DNA from: Chlamydomonas sphaeroides
Taxonomy: Eukaryota; Chlorophyta; Chlorophyceae; Chlamydomonadales; Chlamydomonadaceae
Length of the DNA stretch: 64,000 bases
Assembly (NCBI GenBank): GCA_001662425.1
Contig: BDDC01000230.1
Coordinates: forward strand, 1 to 64,000
Direction: 5' to 3'
Part shown: positions 44,301 to 55,591 of the stretch, piece after piece
How positions within the stretch are numbered: position 1 is the stretch's first letter
Layout: each line of letters starts with the position of its first letter
Notes under the pieces: generated by a model
The model's database searches: none
Told to the model about the DNA's origin: nothing
What the model saw: the letters and a program-made list of their open reading frames with translations, nothing else
Made by a program: the position numbers and the translations under genes

Positions 44301-47300
44301 TCTGCACCTGCCTGCTTGCGGCCGGGGAACAAACCAAACCACACACGCATCGACACCCTGCGCTGCCGAACTGAGCGAAGCCCTCTACCTCCTGCGAAGT
44401 CCTCTACAGCGGCTGCCTCGCCAACCTGCCAGCCATGCGCCCTCTAACACACGACACACCCGCCGCCACGCACCGCCGCGCGCCTACCGTGCGTCCGCAC
44501 GCAGGAGAACGGCACCCGCTCGACAATCCTGTCGTCCAGGAACTGCGCACAGCGCGTCAACGCCCCCCAAGCGACGTGCGTGGAGGCCTTCGGTGCGTTG
44601 CATGAAAGGCCCTTTCCAAACACAGCTAGTTTGACCCGCGTCGCTTGAGCATCCAGGGCTATCAAGCTGCATAGAATACGCGGTTGTCTGCCGAGCAGGT
44701 TGAGGATCTTCGGCCGCCGATGCCGTCTCCTCGCCGCACCTTAAATGCTGGTCGCCGCGCGCCCTGCCATCGTCTCCCGATGCCGTCGCCCGTCAGGCTG
44801 CCCTGTCCCTACTGGCTTCTGTAACTCCACCGGCGTCGTCAACGCGTCCGCCACTGTCAACACTACCCTGGTCACTGCCGCCGATTGCGACTACGATGGC
44901 AGGCCCGACGTGTAAGTAACCGCGAGCGAATCCGTCTGGGGCTGTGGTCCGCGGGCTGACCTGGGCCGCGGCCTGGCACGGATACGAGCTCCCGCCGGGA
45001 GGCATAGGCCGCGCCCCGCCCCGCCCCGGGGACGAGCGCTAGCCAGGGCATCAGGGAACACTGCTCTTATGCATGGAGGTCGGCATCGGGGTTGCGTGGG
45101 GGCTAGGGGTTTGAAGGCGGAGGGTGGGGGTGTGAGGGCGCGGGCTCACCGTGGTCAGTGGCAGGGTAGGAGGATGCAGGAAGGCCAGCGGCGCGCTCCT
45201 TGACCGGCCACCCACTCGGCGCCTCCCGCTGCCAACCGGGCTCACGCCTTCCCTTCCGCAGCACCTGCGCCCGCTCCGACGGCACCGTTGGCTACATCCT
45301 GTCTGGCCGCAACTGCGGCGTCGTGAATCGCGGCGTCCGAGGCGACTGCCCCAACGTGTTTGGTGAGCTCCTGCGCACATCGCATGCTCCTACGCGTACC
45401 ACATGCGCTGCGCGGTGCAGTGGGTTTCGCTGCCTGTCGCGCGCAGCAGTTCTGATACATAGTGGTTGGGCCGCGCGTGCAGTGCATGCCCCGCGGGTCC
45501 GGTCCGGTCCGCTCCGGCGGGCGCCGCGGCCGGCCATCAGCGCGCTTGCTTGGCCGCGCCAAGCCAACACTACTAGGCAGCTAGCACAGCTCCTTGCTCG
45601 TAGCTCGGTTGGCAGGCCGGAGCTGGGCCCCTCGCCACGCCGCCGCCGCGCCGATGGAGCAACGTGGCTGTTCCAGTGCCTGTGCGTGTGGGGTCGGAGT
45701 GGTGCGGCGAGCGAGGCCCCAGGGCCGCCCCCCTCGCCGTCCCGGCTCCTCCAGCCACCGCCTGCTGCTCCACGGCCCCACGGCCCCAGCTGCACAGCCA
45801 CGCTGGCCATGTTGGTTGAGAGCCCTCCCACGCTGCCTCCCTCCCCTCCCCTCCCCTCCCTGCACGCACTCGTGCCGCTGTTGATCCCGCCTGCAGCCAC
45901 CGCCTGCCCCACGCCTGAGTACAACCCGGCGACGAGCAGCACCTGGTGCTCGGCGTCGGGGCAGCTGCTACGACAATTGCACTGCGACAACGACAACCGG
46001 CTCGACTGGTGAGCGGAATAATAATAACAATGATAATAAACTGAACGCCGGGGGTCACCCTTGGGATCGCTCCTGGCGTGGAGACTGGTGAGCGGCTTCG
46101 TCCGGCAGCAGGGCTACCTGGTGTCGCCACGGGAAGCATGCGCTCCCGAGCACACACTCGCTCGCAACATGCTTCTGCGTGCACATGTATCCAGAGCCTC
46201 GCGGCCCGAGCTCCCGCCTGTGTGGCTAGGCACTCTGCATGCTGCACCGAGCAAATCGGGCACACACGGGGCGGGTGGTATTATTCTATTCCGTCCCTAA
46301 CATTGAATACACGCGACCCTTCGTCCGTCCCTCGCCCTCCCCCTGCCCCGCCCTCCCCTGCCCTGCCCCGCCTCAGGGCCTGCACCGACCAGGGCAGCAC
46401 CCGGGCCGCGGTGCTGTCGAGCCGCTGGTGCGCCACAGCGCACTTCAAGACGGGCTGGCCCAACGCTACCACCACAATGTGCCCCCGTGCCTTCCGTGAG
46501 TCCTCAGCGCAATCAGGGACGCAGGGCTGGGCTATCTGGCATGAGCCTACGTAGGATGGACCGCATCGGGGTCGCAGGCACCGCCAAAACAAGCGGGCCT
46601 GCAGCGCTGTGTGCGTGGTAGCGCCACAGCCGTGTGCTAGCTTGCCTCTGCTGCTGCGGCTGTCGCTGTGTGTATGTGCACATGGCCCCCATCCCATCCC
46701 TGGTCACCCAGCGTACCTCCTGCCTGCGCGTGCGTGCCTCCGTGCCCACGTGCCCATATGCGTGCGCCCCCTGCCAATCCGCCCATGTGTCTGCGGCCAG
46801 CCACCTCCGGGTGTGCCGGGGGCCTCCTGGCTTTGTTTCGTTGCGTGCGGCACGCTCGCTGCGTGCGTAGGTCCAACCTACCGCCGCATGCAGCGACTCG
46901 CACCGACCTTGATTGCAGCCTGCTATTTCGCACCTCCCAAGGGACACCCTTTTCCAGACGGTCACAAGCTGGGCCGCATGCTGAGCCGAGCCTGCTGCTG
47001 CAGTCGCTGCACCCCGACCCGCTCGCTCCCATGCTGACGGCATCGAGCGCGGCGCGCGGGCTTACACTCGGATACTGCAAACTAGCCCGTTCATCGCCGG
47101 GTACAACCCCACCCAATCCCAACAGAGACGTCAACGACCTGCCCAAACATCACGGGCTACACGCTGTTCAAGGACGTGGACCACCTGCCCTCACTGATGC
47201 CAGGTGCCGGCCGCACCGTCAACGATATTTTCACGTGAGGCCCGCCGGCGCGTGGGCGTGGGTGCCGGCCCAATAAACACAGCGGCTGCGATCACGTACG

Positions 47301-49136
47301 GGCTTGTGCTTGCCTGGCGCCACCGAGCGACCTTCACCGCGCGATCAAGCGCACAGCGCGCGCCTCAACTGACCCACGGACCCTCCACCCCGCCGCCTCC
47401 CTACGGCCCCGGCCTTCCTCCCATCCTCCATTCCTTCCGCCCGTGTCCGCCCGCAGCTACCCCGGCAACAACGCCAGCCTTGCCGTCTTCCACCGAACCG
47501 ACGCGGCGCGGCGCTGCAACGTCAACCCACAGTGCCGCGGCTTCAGCCACTGGAACTACGGCTCCGTGCTAAAGCGCGACGCCACGCTCAACTTCAAGTC
47601 GCCGGGGACCTGCTTCTACCGCAAAGATGACGTCGGTGAGGCCTCCTCCTGGCATATGTGCTGAGCTGCTGCGTCTCTCTCGACACACCCGCGCCCTGCC
47701 GAGCGCTATCATCCCGATACATTATGGTAGCTGCACTCCTCTTGGGGGGTTGCGATGTGACGAATTCTTCTTCGCCGCCAATGGCGACCCGCTATTGTGT
47801 GTGGCTGTGTGCTGCATCGCGCCAAGCCCGTGGCCGTGTGGGGGCTGCCAATCGGGTCACGTTGAGACGAGCGCGCCACAGCCCATGCCGATGCAGGCGC
47901 ATGGGTAGCGGCTCCTGCGTGGGTCCATGCCCCAGATACCGCCGCCACCGCACATCTGTCGCACTCGCTTGTTTCTGTGATGCGCTTCTGCGCGCAGCTC
48001 TGCTGGTCCCAAACTGCAAGCGAGTACAACACCTGCCAACGCCAGACCTTGCTCCCCTCCTCGCAGCGTCCGGGCCCCTCAACGAGACCCTGACGTACGT
48101 TGCGGTCACTACGACAGCCTCGGCCTGCGTCACACTGGGCAGCACGTTGACCTCGGTGAGGGAGGGCAGTGAGTGTTGGGGGAAGCGCCGTGGTGGCACA
48201 TGCGCATGTGCCGCATGGCGCGCTAGCGCACCTACGTGCCGGCGCACGCGCAGTACGGCAGGCCTTTTGCCGATTGCCCTCTGCCCTCTGCCCACTGCCC
48301 TGCGCCCTGCGCCGCCGGCCCTGGGCACCTTCCTCCGCCCAGATGACCGGCGCTGCGATCGCGGCGCTGCCCGAGGGCACTCCGCTGCAGCAGCGCGCCT
48401 GCGACGGACTGATGCAGCAGAAGTTCTACGCCATCAGCACAGGTGCGCCGCACCCCAACAGACACAGCAGGCGCAGCCCCGCCCGCCAGTGTCACAGGCG
48501 CTACCGCGCCCCACCTGATCGGCCCCTGCCCCAACGCGGTCCTGCCTGCCTCCCTTCCCCACCTCGCTCGCCTCCCCCTCTGCCTGCGCGCAGAGCCTCA
48601 GCGCTGGCGCCTGCGCTCCGGCTCCCGCACCGGCCCCTGCCTGGGCTTCCTCGGAGCCAACACCACCCTCGGCGCGGCCTGGACGACGGTCAACTGCAGC
48701 AGGCCGGGGCAGCCCGTGCCGCCGGAGCAGCAGCTGGTCGCCACCCGGATCGGCACCTCCACACTGTGAGGCGCTGGGCGGGGGCGCGTGGGGCTGCGGC
48801 GCGAGCATGCGGCGACGGGCTCCAGCAGAGGCCACAGCAGCATCTCAGCCTAGGATTCACCAGGGCACTGAACGACGGCGAGCACTGCTGCCGGATGCGT
48901 CGCTCGTCAAGCCCTTGTGTGGATACGTGCACCCTCTGCTGTGCCGCGCACCCCCAAAACCCCGCTCCCCGCCCCCCTCCCGCCACGCTCGCAGGTTCAC
49001 GCTGCGCCCACCCCACGTGGCCAGCCTGACGGCGTGCGTCGGCGCGGCCGCCAACAGCGCGACCAACGGCACCCGCTTCGAGCTGCAGTCGTGCGCAACG
49101 AACGTGCGCGGCCAGGCCTTCACGTTCGAGCCCTAG
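41375..49136 (+). CDS. Secreted mosaic protein: CAP domain, three Cys modules, PAN-like module, beta-trefoil-like end
   Basis: Nineteen exons: 41375-41594, 41817-41926, 42243-42303, 42536-42627, 42849-42932, 43112-43268, 43660-43712, 44101-44148, 44505-44592, 44797-44911, 45262-45362, 45897-46008, 46377-46495, 47126-47234, 47457-47635, 48067-48155, 48343-48442, 48594-48765 and 48995-49136; 716 residues. A hydrophobic segment (SLSLALAVVVALAAT, 55-69) is a late signal peptide or anchor. Residues 74-241 are a CAP/SCP/PR-1 domain (VLDMHNRYRRLHGV, VGENLANEM, MVWAGTTQLGC, LVCRYGNSYGNVIGQF). Residues 242-453 are three Cys modules sharing DC..DGR.D..C and ILSSRNC. Residues 454-549 are PAN-like (CNVNPQCRGFSHWNY). 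The end has TACVGAAANSATNGTRFELQ, beta-trefoil-like. Role probably extracellular; CAP proteins bind lipids or act in defence and matrix. The N-terminus ahead of the hydrophobic segment is unusually long, so the true start may differ. Confidence 0.85.
43526..43595 (+). repeat. Intronic dispersed repeat, CAP-gene copy
   Basis: Partner of 17950-18012. It lies in the intron between exons 6 and 7 of the CAP gene and begins CTGCAGCCATATGGGCGCGA. Same orientation relative to transcription as in the kinase gene. Confidence 0.65.
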
Positions 49137-52100
49137 CTCCAAGCAGGGACAATGCAAGCTTGCCTGACGGCGTCGGCCAGCGCCCGCCGCGGCGCCCCAC
49201 AATGGCTTCGGTTGATGTGGGCGTCAGGTACCGCAGCAGCCCGCCGGGTCTTGATGAGGGCCCTCGGCTGTTGGGCAGAGCGAGCGACGCCGCGCCCACG
49301 TCGGGCCATGGCGGCGGCTGGCCGCTGGCTGTACGGGCCGGGGTGCGGGGTGCGGAGAGCTGCGGTGTGTGCTACGCATGTTGTGTGTCGTGTGAACATA
49401 TGGAGTTCCTTGCCTTGTAGCATATCTCCGCGTTGGCGACGCCGGTACTTCGGCGGTGATGGTGGTGGTGGGACTTGCGTTCCCTGGCTTGCCCGTTATC
49501 ACGTGTCGCCCCTGTACCGGCGCTGGCACGCTGGCGCGGCTGCGATCCTGCGAGTGCGGCGACGCGCTGTCGGCGTGCTGCCGAGAGGCATCTAGATCAT
49601 TCATGCCCTGGGCTGTGGAGCGACACGTGTTTGTGTTGTTGCGGCCGAAGCCGCGGGCCCTGCAAGCAACCGCAGGCGGCCCGGTAGGGTGCACACGAGC
49701 AACGGACTTCAGTGCATTTGCAATGCCTAAGTGTGTGTGCGTGTGGCTCATTTATATATAGGACACAGTGGTGTACACCCCCCACCCCCCGCGCGCGCGG
49801 CACGCCCCTAGTGACCCCTTGCATGTTGGTTGTGCGGTCCACGGGTGGAGGACCGAGCGAGCGGGCGAGCGAGCAGGGGCGCTCGCATGAGCCGCGGCGC
49901 GCAAACGCGGGTACCGCGCTGCCCGCTGCGAAGCTATCCCACTGTGGGGCGTTGGCGTTCACGTTTGCGGCGGAATGCTGTGGCATGTCTAGGAGTGCGG
50001 CTGCACATGCGGGGCGGCTCGTCGTGCACGCGGCACTCCCTTTGACTACATACAGTTCCCGTGCGAGTCTGGGGGCCTAGGGCCGCGGCACGCGAAAGCG
50101 TGCACGTGCGTGCATGAGCAATGAAGGTACAGGCTGCGAGCTGTCGCAGGCCGCGCGTGCTGCCGTGATGTGTGTCCTAAGCTAGCGCGCGGCTAGCGCA
50201 CGTTTCTGGTGGGACGGGGAGGCCCTCGGTTTCAAGGCCGGGCCCCGCTCGAGGGTCAAACGATGGCGGGGGTGCGTACATAAACGTGAGGTAGGGATGC
50301 GCCGTGCCGCGCCGCGACGGCGCGGCCGCCAACGGCCAATCAAGTGCTGGGTTCGAGCCCGCCTCGCCTAGGCAGGATGCGGCCGCCGGCTTGGGTCGTC
50401 GCCACGCTCGGTGGTTCAAGGTGGCTGGGAGCCCTCCGCCAACGGAGCTACGGTGTGTCCAGGCTTCAGGCGGGATGCGGAGGTGACCCCGGCCCTGGCC
50501 GGCCTAGGCGAAGCTAGCCGTGCCTGACCCGGGGCTTGCGGCGCAGCGCTCCAGTGTCTGCACCTTGGCGGCGGCCCGGCCACAGGGCGCGCGTGTGGGG
50601 CGCACAGCGGCCAGTCCGTCGAGGAGGCCGAGTGGCGAGGTGCCAGGCCGGCTAACCGCAGCTGCTATGGCATAGGGCGCCTGCTGGTCGCTGGCCGCCA
50701 TCCGTGCGCGGGCTGTGCGGGCCGCTGGCCCCTGGGCTGCATGCCGCCGTGCAGTCGGCTTCGGCAGACGACGTACAGGTACCGGCCCGAAGGGGTTGGC
50801 CCGCGGTCGTCGGTGCCCGAGGTGGGTGCCGGGAGCGGCTGGCGCGGCATCCGCCCCATTGATTGCTGTGCGCTGGCTGAGGGCCCCAACATGGTTGTGG
50901 CTGGCGTCAGGGGCGCGCGCGATCGTTGGTACGTGTTGACGCTAGCCACGTCCGAGGCGCTTGCGGCAGGCCTGCAACTCGCTGGGAGGCACACTGGGAG
51001 CCGCAGCTGCCGCCCGCCGCCCGGGGGCTCGATGGAACCCTGCCGCAGGGAGCCAAGCAATTGCACCTGCACCGCACCGCCACCCGTGTCAAGTTCCGGT
51101 AGCCCCGGGGGCTGGCTGTGGGTGGAGTCGTGGGGCTGTGCCGAACATGTTGGCGCACACCTAGTGGGCAGGTTAGTACCAGTGTGTACACAGCAACCAG
51201 CTAAACTGATGCGGCAGCATCGCGAGCCCGGCTCGCGCGACCCTGTAAAAGCGCAGCCCCCTACTGTTTGCAGCAGAGAGGTGCAGCCGTCCTGGTGGGC
51301 ATAGCGTGATGCGGTGTGCCCCGTTCCTGGCGGGGCACGCCATGTGCGGAGCCCTGGTCCGTGCGCATCTTCTGCCTTATTTGCTACGGCAAGGACCCAC
51401 GTGGTGCACCAGCTTGCTTGCAGCGCTGTAGGCTGTTCTAGCTGTACTTGCCCCCTCGTGCCGGTACCACTCCACTGCCCGGGCTGAGCTGCTGTGTGTG
51501 TTGTGGGTGCTGCCCAGTCGTGTACCGTAGTGTGGCTGCTGCCCAGTTGGTCACTGCCACATGCCCATGCCATCAACCTGGACACAGGGACAATTAGGCC
51601 GCTTGTGCCTGGGGGCCCAACGGGCACTGACGAGCTTGGGCCTGCTCACACGGCCTGGGTAGTAAGTCGGCCTGCAGGGCCCCGGCCGAGCTTGGGGCAG
51701 TCCCGAGCCCCTGTCCGGCGCTGAGTCATGCGCCTGCACTTCCACAGCACGCTGTGAGTGCCCTGGAGTGGCTAGAGTGACCTGCTTGCCGTGCTTGGTG
51801 CGTGCGTCACGACCCCTGACGGCTCGTTCGGATGTTAAAGTCCCCATGCTTATTACATCCCTATACATCGCGGCTGAGCACAGCTGTCCGCACTCCGCAG
51901 CATCGCGTGCATGCAGGCCCCGGCGTGCAGCAAACCCAACACCACCAGGTTTGACGGAACAGGGGAGGCAGCGCACTAATGAACACAACTCATTATTGAA
52001 AGAAGCGTCAGCACAGAGCGCCGACAGCTACGCCAGCGCTCGCTCGGCTTGTCCGGCGTCAGTGGTGTCATATACCGTACTTGTGAATGTGATCGCAAAA

Positions 52101-52326
52101 GGACGCCAGTCAGGGCAAAAGAAACAACACGCATGGGTGCGGACGGCATGGCGGTGTCGCATCGTCGCTATGAGCACCACGGCAAGTCAACAGCGCGCCG
52201 CACGGGCCGACGCCGAAGCGCCCAACCCCCAAGGCTGCGCCGGTCCGGTTCCAATAGTGTGGTCATCATTGCGTACCGTACCGTCAATATCGCACATCAC
52301 TTAAAATCGCGTCACAACGCAGCAGT
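49137..52326. other. 3.2-kb intergenic region
   Basis: Two genes end toward each other here. It contains dispersed repeat copy B (50005-50335) and a TATATATA run at 49752 of unknown use. Open frames of 190-320 codons at 50665-51627 overlap on both strands and show no domain. Sequence at 51820-52300 is less GC-rich and may be the 3' UTR of the minus-strand gene. Confidence 0.55.
50005..50335 (+). repeat. Dispersed repeat, copy B
   Basis: Counterpart of 38700-39070. Shared blocks in the same order: CTTTGACTACATA, CCTAGGGCCGCGGCACGCGA, a GTGCGT(A)CATA block and CGCGCCGCGACGGCGCGGCC. Together the two copies outline an element of about 330-370 bases. Confidence 0.65.
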
Positions 52327-55300
52327 CTACAGCATGAAGCTCCACAGGCAGGCCACCGCCGCCAGCAGGCTGAGCAGCAGCGACGACAGCGAGGCCACGC
52401 CCGCGGCGCCGGTGTCCTTCAGGTAGCTGGGCTGCTGGTTGACGTAGCTGTCGTACTTGGCAGTGTCTGGTGGCAAGGGCGGCGCGGACGAAGCGGGAGG
52501 CGGCAGGGCGCGGCGCGGTCAGCAGCGGCAGGCATCGACTGCGGCACGGGGCCCAGGGGTGGCGCACAGCGCCAGGCAGAGGCTGGCGACGGCCAGGGCC
52601 AGGGCTGGGCAAGCTGCCAGCCCGGGCGAGAGGCAGGACGCCACGCGACGCCCAGCCAGCCCAGGGCGACAACCAGCCTTTGCACACCGCATTCCCGCTG
52701 CTCCCAGGCTAGGCCAGCCCAACCGCAGCTGTCGTGGCACGGTGCTGCAGGGCCGACCACGAGCCGCGCGCGGTCAGCAGCCCAGCCTCACCGACGGTTG
52801 CGTTGCCCACGGCGGTGCAGGTGGGGCTGTCGTGGCTGGCGGCGGCGCAGACGCCCTCGGCGCTGGCCACAGAGCGCACCTGCGGCGCATGGCAGGGCGG
52901 AAGGCGGCGAGCGGGCGGCCAGGTAGGGTCGGCACAGGCAGGGGACACACAGCGCATACGGCACACACCGGAAAGCAAGGCTGCGCATCACAGAAATAGG
53001 CACGTCGTCGGGGCAGGCCGCGCACCGAACAGCGGCGGGGGGCGTCAAGTGGGCCGCTTCACATCGCATACCACAAGGCCTGCTACATGGAGCTTATGCA
53101 CGGCACGTGTGCGTATCACACTGCAACGCACCCAGCTGTCGTTGGGGCCCAGCATCGACGCGAACGAGATGACCGGGTCCGCCACTGTGATGCACTCCAT
53201 GGCGCCGGTCTTGGTCTTGCCGTCGTACTCGGGCACCCAGGCGCAGTCCGTGTCGGCCTGTACGGTGTACGGTAGAGCGGACACAGCCAGGCACAATCAG
53301 GACAGCGCACACACACGTGGCCCGTGAGGACACAACCGTGCCTGGGAGCTGGAGCGCCCGCACGCACGCACGGGCGCCGCAGCGGCCAGGCAAGGTGTAC
53401 CGGAAACACGCGGCGCTCAGCATACGGGCGCGCGAGGATTCGGTTGCGGCGGGGCCCGAGGCCCCGCCCGCCTCCACCACGGCAGCAACACGGCGGCTGC
53501 GCTGCGCCCTCGCCCCCCTCCTTGCTCCCCGGAGCAGAAATAGAAATAGAAATGGTTACGACTTGTGTAAAACACAGGTCATTGCATTCAGGAGGGCGGG
53601 CGTGTATGGGGCGAGCCCCACGCCTACCACGCCTACCACCCTCCCCGGGGCAAGCTGAGCAGCAGACTTAATCTCCGACAAAGAGGGAGACACAAACGCA
53701 ACTCCCAAGGGGGGGGACCGCGCAAAGCAGAGCAGTGCCCCGGCGCACCTTGCACTTGGCCTCGCTCGTCTCCGAGGAGCAGACGGTGGTGGACGTGGTG
53801 CTCACAGAGTTGACGTAGTTCCTGGCAGCATCGCAGGTGCCCACGAAGTTGGCGTAGTCCGCCTGTGGCTTGGCAGCGGGGGCGTGCGGGGCACAGGGGC
53901 GCATGAGGGCGGGGCTGCCTGGCACGGGCCGGGCACGGACCGGGCATGGGCCGGGGATGGGCCGGCACGCCCGCTCGGGGTGTGGGTATGGGTTGCAATG
54001 ACGCACAACCGGCGGGGCCCGTCACGCACGGCCAGATCCGGCATGGCGCAGCGCAGAGCGTTGAAGGATGTGGGAATGTGTGTTCAGAATTAGGTGTGTT
54101 CCGAAATAGGTAACATGTAGTAAGCAGGTGTGTGTGCGTGTTATCACGCGGGCAAGGTGCAGGGGTGCAGGGGCGCGCGGTGGAGCCGGCGGGCGCAGCG
54201 AGTCGCTGGGTCATCTGGGGTGGCTGCTTTAAGTGAGGAACGGTGGCAAGGCACAGCGCTGGCGACCGCATGGGGCGCGGCGGGTGCTGGGGTAGCGATG
54301 GCGTACCGAGGAGAGGGCGTTGGCGTCGTCAATCCACTTGGGGTTGCAGGCGGCGGTGACGGTGGTGGCGGTGAGCGCCGACACGGGCGAGAAGGCCAGC
54401 AGCACGGCCGCCGCGACGATCGCGCCGGCGTTGGTGGTCCGCGCGTTGTAGAGCGCCTGCATCTGCTCCTTGGTCTTCCAGGTGCACTTGCTGTCGCCGT
54501 TGCAAGTGGCCTGGTCGGCCTTGGCGGAGCACGTCACGAACTCGTCAACCTGAGGGCGGGCGGGGTGGAGGGGCGGGGGCAGGGCCGGGGAGCAGGATGG
54601 GACTACTGCACGCTGGAACGCTTCGCGCGAATGGCCAGGACGAAGCCGAGGCCAACGCAGGCCATGCGCAACGTGAGCAGCGAGCGGGGCAGCAAGAGAA
54701 GCTAGGAGCCATGCCCCAAGATGTGAGGCGTGATGTGTAGGATGGGCAGGGCGCTATCGCCGTCTAGCTCACACCGCGCGGCGCGGCCACGTGGGCAGCC
54801 AGCGGGGCTAGGACGGGCGAACGCAGCCGGACACGTGCGGACCGGGGCGACCGCTGCCTCACCTTGGAGCCGGAGCAGAACAGCTTGTCACGGAAGGCCT
54901 GAAGCGGCAGGGCAGCGGCGGCTCAGCGGTGTGTGTGCGGCACGCGACGGCACGCGATCGAACCCTGGGTGACGGTGGAAGGTGGACAGGCGCCGACGGC
55001 AGTAAGCGGACACGTACCGTGTAGCTCATGATGTACACCGAAGCGTAGGTGCAGGTGCTGCCGTCCCACATGCACTTCATGCTGGCGTCGGCCTGTTGGA
55101 ATGGCGGGCAGAGGGAGAAAGGGTGAGAAGCACGTCAGCGTTGAGCCCTTCAGCGGCCTTCAAGCCCCGAGCTGTGCAATCTTAGAGCGACCTACCGTGC
55201 AAGTGGACTGTGAGTTCTTGGCGCGGCACTTGCTGTCGAGAGCAGCGTTATAAGCCAGGAAGCGCTGCGCGTCATTCGTGGGGTCGCCTAGAATAAGGGC

Positions 55301-55591
55301 AGGCAGTTGCCATGTGAGCAGCGGGTGCGATCAAGCTTTCAACGAGTGAGCATAAGCAGCGGTAGGATAGCGGTTGCAGGCTCGAGCCGGCACGACATAG
55401 CTAACGCCACGCACGGCCCCCGCACCGAGACTGGTCACGTAGTCAGGGTTGAGCGAGCACTGGCTGCCCTTGTACTGGCACTGCGGCACAGTTGTCTGCG
55501 CCAAGAGGCCGCGGCCCATGCGTTCGGCACTTGCCGAGCCCGCAAATGCAGCGAGGAGCACCAAAGCCACACGCATGGAGCGACCGGCCAT
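52327..55591 (-). CDS. Cys-rich surface protein with GPI-type C-terminus
   Basis: Nine exons on the minus strand (55591-55426, 55287-55196, 55092-55018, 54898-54863, 54549-54307, 53862-53749, 53257-53132, 52879-52792, 52466-52327) give 359 residues in consistent phase. Signal peptide: MAGRSMRVALVLLAAFAGSA. The body has repeated short Cys units such as CQYKGSQCSLN, MKCMWDGSTCTY, ATCNGDSKCTWKT and DTDCAWVPEYDG, each with a C-x-W or C-x(4-5)-C pattern. The last 25 residues are hydrophobic and end at the stop (SLLLSLLAAVACLWSFML), as in GPI-anchored proteins, with small residues (DTGAAG) before them. No family name is recognised. Likely on the cell surface; function unknown. Met at 55657 is an alternative start but would bury the signal peptide. 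Confidence 0.8.

Noticed and set aside
49749..49758. TATATATA as a promoter element
   Set aside because: Both flanking genes end toward this region, so no start of transcription is expected near it.
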